From assembly GCF_000009625.1 (NCBI RefSeq), contig NC_002678.2, positions 4,868,001-4,932,000 on the forward strand: a DNA stretch of 64,000 bases, read 5' to 3'. Positions 30,299-40,849 of this stretch are shown here, in pieces (the first letter of the stretch is position 1; each line of letters begins with the position of its first letter). The DNA comes from Mesorhizobium japonicum MAFF 303099. Its GTDB lineage: Bacteria > Pseudomonadota > Alphaproteobacteria > Rhizobiales > Rhizobiaceae. Under the pieces are notes generated by a model. That model was not told where the DNA came from and made no database searches. It saw only the letters and a list, made by a program, of their open reading frames with translations. The translations under genes and the position numbers were made by a program.

Positions 30299-30340
30299 AA
30301 ACACATTCTTCACCAGATCGAGGCCGATCATGGTAACCAT
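30299..30340 (-). pseudogene. IS110-family transposase start codons, 5' exon of the intron
   Basis: Immediately before the intron the minus strand reads MVTMIGLDLVKNVF, the usual N-terminus of an IS1111-type IS110 transposase; the next residues would be QVHG. The intron thus inserted after the fourteenth codon. The rest of the transposase is not found on the other side of the truncated intron. Confidence 0.7.
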
Positions 30341-30689
30341 AGACGCCTCCCGTCGTGGCCTACTTAAGCCTGCATATGGTCAGCGATATGTTCGCGGCGG
30401 TCCACTGGACTTCTTTCTCTCGCTGGCCGGGTGAGCGATAGCTGCGGCGCCCTCGTTCTAGCGTGATCGCACAAGCCGATCGCATTCGACCGAGGCGACG
30501 ATCGTCAAATTGAGACTTGGCGCGTTCGCGCCGAAGTCTGAGCGCAGTTCTAACAACAGAGGGAGCCAGCCGGTTCTGTCGCAAATGGTGCTTTTGGTCA
30601 CAATGGGACGCTTTCGCGCCGATGATCATGCTGCAAGGAGTTCGAACTGCTCTGCGATCGAGGGACGTGGAGAGCGCGACCGGGGAGGC
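30341..30689. other. About 350 bp with no recognisable gene
   Basis: It probably includes the upstream end of the IS110 element. The open frames on both strands lack known motifs. Confidence 0.45.
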
Positions 30690-30995
30690 ACCAGCTTTTC
30701 TGACAGGATGTCAATGTGGGAGTCGACAAGATCGAGCACGAGCCGGCCGCCGGGCCGAATATGCCGGTGAACGGCCTCCAATGCTCTGATCTGCAGCTCA
30801 CTTGTCAGGAGGTGCTGAAAGGAGTGGAAGGGCACCAAAGCAACGGCGAACTGCTCTCCAAGCTCCAGCTCTGACATGTCCTGCTGCACAAACCGTAATC
30901 GTTGTTGTGCCGCGATCGGATTCCCGGCTACTTTGCACTCCGCAATTGAAAGCAGTCCTCCCGATAGATCGACACCGCTGGAAGGGCAGATAAAG
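30690..30995 (-). pseudogene. SAM-dependent methyltransferase fragment
   Basis: The segment GVDLSGGLLSIAECKVAGNP, then RLRFVQQDMSELELGEQFAV and HRHIRPGGRLVLDLVDSH shows motifs I-IV of a class I methyltransferase. The N-terminal glycine-rich loop and the C-terminal half are missing. Its left part is joined out of frame to the MlrC remnant at about 31000. Confidence 0.7.
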
Positions 30996-30999
30996 CGAG

Positions 31000-32038
31000 G
31001 TCACCTTGCCGACGAGATGCATCTTGATTTTTGCGCCGGCTCCGGCGGCAGATGCCTGTGTGACGGTTTCCGGATCATTGACCGTGATCGCGCCCTGGAG
31101 CTTCACAGGATGCTTCAGTGCGGCCTGCAGGATCAAGGTGCCGTCCCCCGGCCCGCCGGCCAGCGTCCGGTCGCCAAGATCGGCGAGCGCCTTGGTAATG
31201 CCGCTCTTGTCCTGCGCAGTCACATCCAGGGCCTCTGCGATCGTCGCGGTTTCATCCTTGAAGCACTCGCGCAGATCCCAGAACCCTGGGCGTAATCCTC
31301 CACGATCGCCTTGGCTTGCGCATATGGCCCGTTGCTCAGTATCACAGCGGCCTAACCCATGCCCGTTAGATCCGCAAAGCGATAGGCGTTGTAGATGCTA
31401 AGGTCCACCACTGGCGCTTCCGACTTCTCGAGCGCACGGGCACGTGCGTGCATTTCCTTAAGTGGGCTGAGATGAGTTTCGAGCCTGCCTGGGGCGAGAC
31501 GGCCTTCGAGCACATCGAAGACCAATTTAACGACCTTCTTGCCATTGTCGTAGTAATCGTCATGGGGATTGTTCTTGTGGGCGATACAGATGTCGGCTGC
31601 ATTCAACATCTGCGGCGTGATATTGGCGTGAAGGTCGAGACCTACCCCGATGACTGCGTTTCCGCCGATGGCGGCGCGAATGTAGGAGAGGAAATCACCT
31701 TCCGCATTTTCGAGCTCAGTCGTGGGCATCGACCCATGCAGGTCGAGGACAATCGCATCGGGCGCGAGCTCTTGAGTTCCGCGCCCCAGAACTGGCGTTG
31801 CTCAATGTAGAAACCATGATCGATGGCGCCGCTCGGGGCGACCATCAAATCTGAAACGGGAAGGATTTGAATATCAGCGCGTTCAATCAAGGCGTCGAGA
31901 ATCCCGCCGAGCGTGGTGCCATTTTCCTTGGTCCCCTCAATCATAGCTTGGCCGCGAACGACCGTGATATCTGCCGCCGCAGGCGCATATCCATGCGATT
32001 CATGAAACAGGCGTCCGACCTGATATGCGCTTCATCAT
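31000..32038 (-). pseudogene. MlrC/M81-family metallohydrolase, multiply frameshifted
   Basis: On the minus strand, AGGAGAAA before ATG 32038 is a good ribosome-binding site. LFHESHGYAP (metal-binding His-Glu), IEGTKENGTTLGGILDAL, TTELENAEGDFLSYIRAAIG, GVGLDLHANITPQML (metal site), AHKNNPHDDYYDNGKK and, later, LADLGDRTLAGGPGDGT with VKLQGAITVNDPETV cover the whole family from N- to C-terminus in several frames. MlrC was first described for opening linearised microcystin peptides, and relatives are common in uptake clusters. At least three frameshifts inactivate it. Confidence 0.85.
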
Positions 32039-32147
32039 CCTACATTTTCTCCTGAATGTCAGGCTTTGAGCGCAGGGACTTCGCGGCTACTTTACTGGGT
32101 CAGCGTGCAAGGACGTGTGGCTGCGTTTTATGCCGCGGTACGAAGGA

Positions 32148-32260
32148 TTATGATCGCGCTCGATCTGGCGAAGAATGCGTTTCAAATTCACGGTGCGATG
32201 GGCTGGGCGGTGGTGACCCGCAACAGGGTGCGCCGGGACAAGTGCTTGAGTGCTTGAGGG
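32148..32260 (+). pseudogene. IS110-family transposase N-terminal fragment
   Basis: MIALDLAKNAFQIHGAMG and VVTRNRVRRDK match the start of IS1111-type IS110 transposases. The similarity ends near 32260, next to the stop of the ATP-grasp gene on the opposite strand. Confidence 0.65.
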
Positions 32261-32275
32261 GGCCGCAGGTCGCTC

Positions 32276-33505
32276 CTATTCGCCAGGGGTCGAAAATGGT
32301 GTAATCGACCAATCGATTAAGTCTACGGCACGCTGAAGTATCGCCTCGGTCCGAGCACGGCTGGGGGAAGCGGCAATGACATATCCGATCCAGTCTCGGA
32401 GATCGCCTTTCCTGACGATCAGCGTGTTGGGTTCAACATAGAATTTGACCTCGGCGACGCCTGATACAGCAGCGGCCTGACTGTCGCCAGTGATCCAATC
32501 CAGGGTGCCATCGCGTTCAGGAACCAGGAACCGCGCGGCCGCAACTTGCGAATGCCTTCTGCGCAAATTCCATTCCTCGCCGATTACAAGCTTGATGTGC
32601 TCGGTGATGAGATCGACACCGTAAGCCAGCTGAACCAGTTGAGGATCGGGCATGCCAGCAAGTCGCGGATTGACTTCAATGACGACGGGGCCACGCTTCG
32701 TCCACCGGAATTCAATGCCCGTTGGCCCCCAGCCAAGGCCGAGAGCTCGCAAACAGCTCAGCGAAACATTGGTGATACGCTCATGATCGTCATCAGTGAG
32801 CAGGGCCGGAAAGGTGAACTCACGATAGACGAAATGCGGGGGGGGGCCGAAGCCAGCGGCCTCAATCCCTATGACCTCATTTCCCATTATCTGAGCGCCA
32901 TAAAGCGGGCCTTGTGCGAATTCTTCGACAAGTATCCTCGGCGAAGACCGCCATATGTGCTCCTCGCCCAACAGATAGGTCGTATGTTCAGCCAACTCGT
33001 CGACGTTGCGGCACAATCGGACGCCCCTGCTGCCGCTGCCCACGGCTGGCTTAACAATCACCGGCAGGCCGATCTCCTCGGAAGCGCTTTCCACCTCCGC
33101 CGCATTCGCCGCCATGCGATAAGCCGGTATTGGAACGCCGGCCTCCGCGAGGAGCTGACGTTGAGTGAATTTATCGCAGCATCGTTCAATCGATGCGGGG
33201 TTCGGTCCCGGTAGATCGAAATGCCGGCAGAGCTTGCCAACTGTCGCATAGAACGCCTCTCTGGCGCACGTAATCCCAGCAATGTCGTAGGTCGCACGGA
33301 GCCGGGAACATTCGCGGATCAGTGCATCGAGATTGCCTGTGTCGACACGTATTGCCTCAATGCCTTCCGTCGCAAGATAGTCGTACTGAGCTGGATCAGC
33401 CGACAGGGTGATTGGATGAAGACCAAGACGCTGGGCCGCTTGGACGTATAGCAGACCATTATGCCATGGATGGCCTTCAAGCAGGATTAGCGTTTTTCTT
33501 GTCAT
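32276..33505 (-). CDS. ATP-grasp carboxylate-amine ligase
   Basis: This is a 409-residue ATP-grasp enzyme. It has an N-terminal Rossmann-like domain (about 1-100), an ATP-binding lysine and glycine loop in VIVKPAVGSGSRGV (about 150-163), and the Mg-binding E-x-N in PVVIEVNPRL (about 290). CGGAGT lies before the ATG, and the frame is intact. Such enzymes join a carboxylate to an amine with ATP, as in peptide-like metabolite synthesis (BacD and relatives). The product is unknown. It stands alone between IS110 pieces; its only partner is a broken paralogue at 28981-29215. It is the only biosynthetic-looking enzyme among catabolic genes. Confidence 0.82.
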   Translation of the reverse strand: MTRKTLILLEGHPWHNGLLYVQAAQRLGLHPITLSADPAQYDYLATEGIEAIRVDTGNLDALIRECSRLRATYDIAGITCAREAFYATVGKLCRHFDLPGPNPASIERCCDKFTQRQLLAEAGVPIPAYRMAANAAEVESASEEIGLPVIVKPAVGSGSRGVRLCRNVDELAEHTTYLLGEEHIWRSSPRILVEEFAQGPLYGAQIMGNEVIGIEAAGFGPPPHFVYREFTFPALLTDDDHERITNVSLSCLRALGLGWGPTGIEFRWTKRGPVVIEVNPRLAGMPDPQLVQLAYGVDLITEHIKLVIGEEWNLRRRHSQVAAARFLVPERDGTLDWITGDSQAAAVSGVAEVKFYVEPNTLIVRKGDLRDWIGYVIAASPSRARTEAILQRAVDLIDWSITPFSTPGE

Positions 33506-33951
33506 TTACTTGGACTCCGACGTTGCCTGTCGTGCGGCGGTCGAGGTGAATCGGCATCAGCTTTTTAGCCCTGCCTGACCTCAGACCTTGTGGTGAACGT
33601 ACCATTGTCAGCGATCTGCGGTCGCAAAGATCCTGTAAATTTACTTGAAGGATTTGTTGCTATGGCTGAATCCTGCTCGGGATTCTCGGTGGTGATGCGG
33701 CATTGCAGGGCATAGTGCCTTTGAGCCTGATCTCGGCCTGAGGCGGAACGCTCTAGCAGGCTTCTCTGATTGGGGTCGTTGGGGTCAAGCTCCTCCTGAT
33801 ATTTTTTTCCGGACCATGTCGCCCCGCGGGTCACTCGCTTCTCTTCGCGGTCGACGTTAGGCCGCCGCATGATGTTGGGGTGGACGGCCCCCGCACGGCA
33901 TCGATGTGCCAGAATGAGGTCGTTGCAGATCTCAAGCAAAGGAGACCGTCC
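33506..33951. other. Non-coding interval, probably including the IS110 left end
   Basis: No coding similarity is visible. The right part carries the AAAGGAG ribosome-binding site (33938-33944) of the next transposase. Confidence 0.5.
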
Positions 33952-34992
33952 GTGGAACAAATTATTCGAATTGGCATCGACACGTCAAAGCACGTCTTCC
34001 AACTCCATGGTGTGAACGCGGCTGAGGAGCCGGTGCTGCGCAAGAAGCTGAGGCGCAAGGAGGTGGTAGCGTTGTTCGAGAAGCTGTCGCCGACGGTGGT
34101 AGCGATCGAAGCGTGCGGGGGCTCGCACCACTGGGCGCGCCTGCTGCAGTCGTTCGGGCACGAGGTGAAGCTGATCCCTCCGCAATATGTCAAACCGTAC
34201 GTCAAGCGCGGCAAGAACGATACGGCCGATGCCGAAGCGCTGTGCGAGGCGATGAGCCGGCCGACGATGCGGTTTGTGCCGGTCAAGACCGCTAAACAAC
34301 AGGCGGCATTGATGCTGGTTGGCCTGCGCGACCGGCTGATCCGCAATCGCACGCAGCTCGCCAATGCGATCCGCGGCTATGCGGCAGAATACGGGCTGAT
34401 CGCTGCCAGGGGGATGTGCAAGATCGAACCGCTGCTCGAGCGTATCGCGGCAGATAAGATGCTACCGGATTTGGCGCGGGAGCTGTTCGCGCTCCATGCC
34501 AAGGAATATGCGCAGCTGCAAACACAACTGAAAGACGTCGACGCCAAATTGATGGCTTGGCATCGGGCCGAGGCGTGCAGCCAGCGCCTGGCGCAAATCC
34601 CCGGTGTCGGCCCGATCGGTGCGTCGCTACTGGTGATGAAGACGCCGGCACCTGAGACCTTTCGATCGGCCCGACACTTTGCCGCCTGGCTTGGCCTAAC
34701 GCCGAAGGATCATTCAACTGCCGGCAGGGTCAGGCTCGGTGTGATCACGCGCGCCGGCGACGAAGCCTTGCGCAGCGTGCTGGTGGCCGGGGCTACTGCT
34801 GTCATCCGGCATGTCCGACGCGGCCGAGGCGCCGTCTCCCCCTGGCTCGTCGACCTACTCAAGCGCAAGCCGCCGAAACTCGCTGCCGTGGCGCTAGCGA
34901 ACAAGATCGCGCGCATCGCCTGGAAGCTAATGGTAAGCGGCGAGATCTACGGAGCGAAGCCTATGCCGCCAGCCTCGGCGCGCGCCGCATAG
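33952..34992 (+). CDS. IS110-family transposase, IS1111 type
   Basis: This is a 346-residue DEDD transposase with GIDTSKHVFQLHGVN, IEACGGSHHWARLLQSFGHE, KNDTADAEALCEAM and the Transposase_20 segment IPGVGPIGASLLVM. GTG at 33952 has AAAGGAG 7 bases upstream; an ATG at 33880 would add 24 unsupported residues. The downstream 440 bp (34993-35439) are non-coding, hold fragments I could not assign, and may include the guide-RNA end of the element. Confidence 0.88.
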   Translation: MEQIIRIGIDTSKHVFQLHGVNAAEEPVLRKKLRRKEVVALFEKLSPTVVAIEACGGSHHWARLLQSFGHEVKLIPPQYVKPYVKRGKNDTADAEALCEAMSRPTMRFVPVKTAKQQAALMLVGLRDRLIRNRTQLANAIRGYAAEYGLIAARGMCKIEPLLERIAADKMLPDLARELFALHAKEYAQLQTQLKDVDAKLMAWHRAEACSQRLAQIPGVGPIGASLLVMKTPAPETFRSARHFAAWLGLTPKDHSTAGRVRLGVITRAGDEALRSVLVAGATAVIRHVRRGRGAVSPWLVDLLKRKPPKLAAVALANKIARIAWKLMVSGEIYGAKPMPPASARAA

Positions 34993-35439
34993 AGATCGGC
35001 CAGACACGGGGAACATCTCTACTGTTACCGTGCTGAGCTGGTGCCGGAACTTGCAAGAGAATGAGCAGTTGGTGTGATCGATCGATCCGAGACGCGAGAC
35101 ACTCCGTTGACCCCATTGGTCGTTGTAGACCGCCATGATGTTGGGAACTCGCGTCGCGGAAACCATCTTGGCCAGCGGTTATGTGCGACCGTACACAAAG
35201 GCCGGACATATGAGCGCAAGCGATCCGATCAAATCATTGCTCAACAATCTTGCGAGAAGGGTGCCGTCCACATATGGGGTCAGTAGGGCGAGGCGTCTCA
35301 ATCTGTTGAACGACCTTGAGAGAGTTCGTCCCAGGATCGTGCCTGCTGACGAGATCGCCTTGCCCATCGTCCCCGCGGGAACGATCCGGATCACGCCCTT
35401 TCGGGCGGAATCAACTCCTCCTTCTCTGGTCTGTTGTCC

Positions 35440-36482
35440 CTATTTCATGCCGATACGGGGCCGGGTGCCTTGCCGAAGCGGAATTCTGTCCCGTCGCTCC
35501 ACATGCGATGCAGAATGACAGCGAGCTTGCGGGCAACAGCAACTCGGGCTTGGGCCATACCGCGCCGCTTGGCGACGTTCATACCCCAACGCTCTGAGGC
35601 ACGACCATTTCTTGCTGAGCACAAGCAGCGAATGAGCCGCTTCATAGAGAGCGGTGCGGGCGAGCTCGTCACCGCATCGGCTTACCTTGCCCTGAATGTC
35701 CGTCTCGCCTGATTGATAGCGTGCCGGGGTCAGACCCAGATGCGCTCCGACATCCCTCGATCGGCGAAAGCGGTCCGGCTGATCGACCGTCGCACGAAAG
35801 GCGAGCGCGGTGATGGGTCCCACACCGGGCACGGACATGAGTCGCCGGCAGACTTGCTCCTTGCGGGCGATATTGAGGACTTGCTTTGTCAGTCGCCCGA
35901 ACTCGCGGAGCATCGTGGCCACGATCGCCAGAAGCGGCTCGAAAGCGCCATGACGACCGTATCTGCGCCAATCAGTTCGCGCACGCGATCGGCGAAGGCT
36001 GCACGACTTGGCGTGCCGAGCTTGATGCCGGCCTCCCGCAGAATCGCTCTGATCACGTTCTCGATGGATCGCATTTCATTGAGGACCGTGCGTCGTGCGA
36101 CGAGGAGGGACCGCCAGAGCCGACACTGCTGGCTCTTCACATGCACCTGTCGATACCAGCCGGTGCGCATGATCTGCGCCAAGGCGCGGGCATCATTCCG
36201 GTCCGTCTTGTTCGGCATCGTCTTCATCGCCGCATTGGCCAGTCGGGTCTCGATGCAAATGGCCGGCAATCCTTCGGCGCGAATACCGTCATAAAGCCAG
36301 GCCGCCAGCGAGCAGGCTTCGAGCCCGATGCGGTCCAGCGGCAGATCGATTTTCCGCAAGACCTCATAAAGCGCCCTCGGCTCACTCGCCGCCCGCCCTT
36401 CCTTCACAATCCGGCCGCTCTCGTCGACGACGCAGATGGCGGTCTCTTCCAAAGACACGTCAAGTCCGGCAAAATACTCCAT
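35440..36482 (-). pseudogene. IS110-family transposase with two frameshifts
   Basis: AGGAGG precedes the ATG at 36482. The N-terminal frame (YFAGLDVSLEETAICVVD, NKTDRNDARALAQIMRTG) ends at 35889. A second frame carries MSVPGVGPITALAFRATV and LGLTPARYQSGETDIQG. A third frame carries [20 protein letters not shown]. It is close to the copy at 38125 in layout but inactive. The 400 bp right of it (36483-36889) are non-coding ends of this and the next element. Confidence 0.82.
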
Positions 36483-36889
36483 GGCTGCTCCTCCTGATGT
36501 TTGTGGCGATCTACATCGACCACGTTCTCACATCTCGATAGGAGCAGCCGCCCTCAATTTGGCTCGGGCGAGACCCCAATCACCCCATCTGTTGAAGAAG
36601 TCAGGCGCGGTTGTTTGGAGCGTGATTTATGTGTGGATGCCCCCGGTTTTGCAAGTTGGTTTTGAACAGCGCAGAGCCTGCGATCGAGTGCGGTCATGTG
36701 TCAGGCCTCACAACTGCGGCTCGTTGACATGGCCCGGGCCGGTATGGAGATGCGCGGATCAGGTTCCAAATCACTGTGGGCGAGCTCGTGGCTCCGTGAA
36801 TCACACTGGCTTTCCTGATCCCGATCTGATCGATCATTTGCCCTTACCGTTTGCGACCTCCTCGCAACACCGATGGACGATTGGCCCGA

Positions 36890-37914
36890 TCAGGCTGCCG
36901 CCACCGGATTCCAATAATTCTCCTTCTTCGTGAGCATGCCCCATACAGCTCGTGCCATCTTGTTAGCCAGCGCGATGGCGACCACCAGGCGAGGCTTGCG
37001 ACCGATCATGCCGGCCAGCCACGATCCCTTCGGCGCGCCGCGGCGGGCGGTCCATCGCACCACGGCCATGGCGCCGATGATCAGCAGTCTGCGGATGTCG
37101 CGCTGACCCATCTTCGAGGTCTTGCCATGGATCTGCTTGCCGCCGGTTGACTTCTGCAGAGGCACAAGCCCGAGCCAGGCGGAGAAGTCGCGACCGCGTC
37201 GAAAGCTTTCCATCGGCGGGGCAAACGCTTCGATAGCCAAGGCCGTGACCGGCCGATCCCCGGCATAGTCTGCAGCCGCTTCGTCACCTCACCCCCTGCC
37301 GCTTCCGCATGGAGTTTCTTCTCAAGATCGGCGATCTCTTCAGTGTAGACGGCAATTTGATCGAGATAGGTCCGCCCGATCTCGCGGACCATCGGCGGCA
37401 GTCCCGTCTCCAACTCATCGATCGTATCATTCAGCTTCTCGAGATGGACGGGACCCTTCGCCACCACAATGCCGAATTCGGCCAGATGACCGCGTAGCGC
37501 ATTGATCAACTGCGTGCGTTGGCGCACCAGCAGGTCGCGTGCGCGGAAGATCATCGCCCGGGCCTGCTGCTCCTCGCTCTTCACGGCAACAAAGCGCATG
37601 GTCGGGCGCGATGCGGCTTCCGCAATGGCTTCAGCATCCGCCGCGTCATTCTTGTGCCGCTTCACGAAGGGCTTCACGTAAATTGGCGGGATCAGCCGGA
37701 CGGTGTGCCCCAGCTTCATGATCTCGCGCCCCCAATAGTGTGACGTCGCGCAAGCTTCCATAGCCACGAGGCAGGCCGGCTGCCGGCTCATGAACGCCAG
37801 AAACTGCGAACGCGACAGCTTCTTGCGAAAGACAACCGACCCCTCAGCCGCGGCGCCATGAACCTGAAAAGCCTGCTTTGCCAGGTCAACGGCGATAATG
37901 CTAACTTCCTTCAT
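36890..37914 (-). pseudogene. IS110-family transposase (IS1111 type), one frameshift
   Basis: ATG 37914 has GAGGAGAGG upstream. The first frame reads IIAVDLAKQAFQVHGAAAEG, ACATSHYWGREIMKLGHTV and KNDAADAEAIAEAA, and ends soon after QTMPGIG. The rest (FSAWLGLVPLQKSTGGKQ, MARAVWGMLTKKENY) is in the frame ending at 36890. One indel near 37250 separates them. Confidence 0.84.
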
Positions 37915-38124
37915 GGATGCCCTCTCCTCTTTGGATGATTCCGACATCACCAATTTGGCACATTGCTATGCCGTCGGGTGCGGGAGCCATCCACATGGGG
38001 TAATCGCGGGAGCGAGTCGCCCTAGAAATCGATCGTAGTCTTGGAGTGTGGCTGTTCCCCGATAGGATGGAAATACGGGCTCAGGACCTGACGCCGAGGC
38101 CCAAACATCGAATGGAGAACAGCC

Positions 38125-39165
38125 ATGGAAGAATATATCGGACTCGACGTGTCGATGAAAGAGACGGCAGTTTCGATCCGCCGTGAAGGCGAACGGATCT
38201 GGCGCGGGAAGTGCGCATCTGATCCCAACATCATTGCCGAGCTTGTCCGCAAGCGGGCGCCAGCTGTAAAGCGAGTGGTGTTCGAAACGGGGCCTCTCTC
38301 CGTATGGTTCTATCATGCGCTACGCGCCAAGGGATTGCCGGCAATCTGCATCGATGCGCGCCATGCCAAAGCCGCTCTCGATATGGCGGCGAACAAGACG
38401 GATGCGAATGACGCCGATGGTTTGGCGCGTCTTGCTGAAGCAGGGTTCTTTCGCGAGGTGCGCGTGAAAGGCTTCGACAGTATGTTGACCCGCACGCTCG
38501 TGGCGGCTCGCACCCGGCTGGTCCGTATCACCGTCGAGCTTTCCAACCAGATCCGAGGGATCATGAAAACGTTCGGCTTGCTCGTTCCCGCCGGTAAGGG
38601 AACTACATTCGAAAAGAATGTCCGGAGCCTTCTTATCGATCAGAGCGAGCTTGCTCCTGTCGTGCTACCGATGTTGGAAGCCTGGCGCGGCATTCGCATC
38701 CGTGCCGCCGAGCTTGGGCGCCAGCTTGTCGCAGACGCACGTCAAAGCCAAGCATGCCGCATACTCATGTCGATCCCCGGCATCGGCGCCATTACCGCAA
38801 CCTCTTTCGCCACTGCCATTGAAGATCCGGGCAACTTCAAGAAGTCCCGCTCTGTTGCCGCTTGGATCGGCCTGACAACGCGCCGCTACCAATCGGGAGA
38901 AGTCGATTATGACGGCCATATATCCCGACGCGGCGATCGACATTTGCGGGGACTTCTCTATGAGGCTGCGGCGGTCATCCTGACACGCAGCTCGATCGAC
39001 AGCAGCCTGCGCACGTGGGGCCTCAAGCTCCGGGAGAGGGTTGGCTTCAAACGAGCTGCCGTGGCTGTGGCGCGCAAACTGGCGGTGATAATGCATTCGA
39101 TGCTCAAAACCGGTGAGTTCTTTGATCGAAATGCAGGCGCCACAGCAATGAAATCTTGCGAATAG
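38125..39165 (+). CDS. IS110-family transposase
   Basis: This is a full-length 346-residue DEDD transposase. The RuvC-like domain has YIGLDVSMKETAVSI and NKTDANDADGLARLAEAGFF; the C-terminal domain has MSIPGIGAITATSFATAI and GLTTRRYQSGEVDYDG. GGAGAA lies before the ATG. It is the intact relative of the decayed copy at 25570. It is the last of four IS110 elements packed between 33.9 and 39.2 kb. Confidence 0.9.
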   Translation: MEEYIGLDVSMKETAVSIRREGERIWRGKCASDPNIIAELVRKRAPAVKRVVFETGPLSVWFYHALRAKGLPAICIDARHAKAALDMAANKTDANDADGLARLAEAGFFREVRVKGFDSMLTRTLVAARTRLVRITVELSNQIRGIMKTFGLLVPAGKGTTFEKNVRSLLIDQSELAPVVLPMLEAWRGIRIRAAELGRQLVADARQSQACRILMSIPGIGAITATSFATAIEDPGNFKKSRSVAAWIGLTTRRYQSGEVDYDGHISRRGDRHLRGLLYEAAAVILTRSSIDSSLRTWGLKLRERVGFKRAAVAVARKLAVIMHSMLKTGEFFDRNAGATAMKSCE

Positions 39166-39363
39166 CGTTCAGGATCTGAGCGCCTAAGACGTCCCTGCCG
39201 GGACGTTAGCCGAGCCATTCCGCTGATGGGGTTGCACCGCTGTCTCAGCAAAGTGCGTCGTCCACATTGAAGGCTCGTCCGCGGAGCTCCATCATGCGGC
39301 GACTGATGTCGACCGCGAAGACAACCATGCACCCGGCAGCGTCGTCTCGACGCAATTACATGC

Positions 39364-39780
39364 TTGACGTCCCAGCGGCGATTAGACAACTCCATCACTG
39401 TCGACCTGACCGGCGCCTGCGCCGGCTTCATCTATGCGCTGATGTTCGACGACGGGTCCACTCGCCTGCACGGCAACCCAGCGCTGGTCATCGCCGCCAA
39501 CATCCTCAGCCGCCGTATCAATCCAGCCGAGCGCGCAAGCGCCGTGCTGTTTGCCGATGCCGCCGGTGCCGCGGTGATCGGTCCTTGCGATGAAGCCGAT
39601 CGAGGCATTCTCGGCGCTTCGGTGGATTCGGACGGCTCGTGCTACGGGCTGATCCAGATCCCGGCGGCGGAAGCAATAAGCCGTTCCATAGCGACCTCGA
39701 CCCGGAGCAGACCCGCATGACCATCACCGACGGCCGCGAAGTGTTCGCCAGGGCTGTACGCACGCGGGGCCGATTGCGCT
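39364..39780 (+). pseudogene. FabH-like beta-ketoacyl-ACP synthase III fragment
   Basis: [18 protein letters not shown] contains the active-site cysteine region of [38 protein letters not shown] and then, after a frameshift near 39665, [20 protein letters not shown] follow. Both ends are missing. It is unrelated in role to the neighbours I can read. Confidence 0.75.
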
Positions 39781-39901
39781 CGTCTTCGGGATCGGGACAC
39801 GATGCCAGCCCTTGGCCTGGCCAAAACACCGCCTAATGCCAGTTGCGGTGAGAAAACCGGGCTAGACGATAGATGCTTGGCAATTCGGCATGCGACTGTC
39901 G

Positions 39902-40675
39902 TTAGTCGCCACGCCAGATCGGCCTGCGCTTGGCTTTGTACGCAGTAGCACCCTCTAACGCGTCATTTGATCGCATGAGCTCGCGTAACAACTCGTCATT
40001 CAGTGTCCAAAGCGAATTTCGGGCTTTTTCGCTCTGAGCTTTTACCAGTGCGAGGCTCGCCCGCACTGAAAGGGGTGCATTTTGAGCGATGGAATCAGCC
40101 AGACTCATCGCGGCCTCTAATAGGAAATGTTCCGGCACCAGCCGATTGACAAGACCAAGCTGATATGCTCGGGGAGCCTCAAAAAGGAGGCCGGTAAGGA
40201 GTATCTCGTTGGCAAGTACCGGCGGTAACATCTCACCCAGCCGAAGCGCCCCACCAGCGCCTGCCACTAGACCGCGCTTTGCTTCAGGTAAGCCAAACTT
40301 ACAGTTTTCAGTCGACACTACGAGATCGCAGGCCAGCATGAGTTCAAATCCGCCGGCGATCGCTGCACCCTGAACAGCGGCTAAAACAGGTTTCGTTCGT
40401 GCCCGGCTTACCAAGCCGCCCAAATGCCCGTCTCCAAACAGTATTTCTTCCGCTTCCCCATCGACGAACGCTTGAAGGTCCATTCCTGAACAGAAAACAG
40501 GTCCTTCACCGCGAAGAATGCCAACCGCAAGATGGTCGTCGCTCTCGAACCGATCCACTGCAATACGCAGCTGTGGGCTAGTTCGCTCATCGATTGCATT
40601 TCGCCGATCCGGACGGTTTATCGCTATGATAGCGATGTTGTCACGGGTCTCGAAGGAAACTGGCTCGTTCGACAA
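39902..40675 (-). CDS. Enoyl-CoA hydratase/isomerase (crotonase) family protein
   Basis: This is a 257-residue crotonase. The oxyanion-hole segments are VFCSGMDLQAF and QGAAIAGGFELMLACDL, and LPEAKRGLVAGAGGALRL holds the position of the catalytic glutamates. I choose TTG 40675 because GGAGG sits 9 bases before it; the longer frame from GTG 40699 would place that site inside the coding region. The family acts on acyl-CoA thioesters; hydration, isomerisation and hydrolysis cannot be told apart here. No CoA ligase or thiolase is nearby, only a broken FabH-like gene on the other strand. Confidence 0.8.
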   Translation of the reverse strand: MSNEPVSFETRDNIAIIAINRPDRRNAIDERTSPQLRIAVDRFESDDHLAVGILRGEGPVFCSGMDLQAFVDGEAEEILFGDGHLGGLVSRARTKPVLAAVQGAAIAGGFELMLACDLVVSTENCKFGLPEAKRGLVAGAGGALRLGEMLPPVLANEILLTGLLFEAPRAYQLGLVNRLVPEHFLLEAAMSLADSIAQNAPLSVRASLALVKAQSEKARNSLWTLNDELLRELMRSNDALEGATAYKAKRRPIWRGD

Positions 40676-40849
40676 TTCAAAAAATCCTCCAAGTTGCACG
40701 TAGCCTTGCGACTCTCCCGCATATGCTGCAGCCGTTTCTGCCGCCGCCTCATCGGCGGGCCATCTTGCGCAACGCGCTCCCGATAAATACGGGTAATTTG
40801 CCTGGGGTCAGGCGGCGCGCAGAAGGGACGGGTTTGGGCTTGAATAGAG

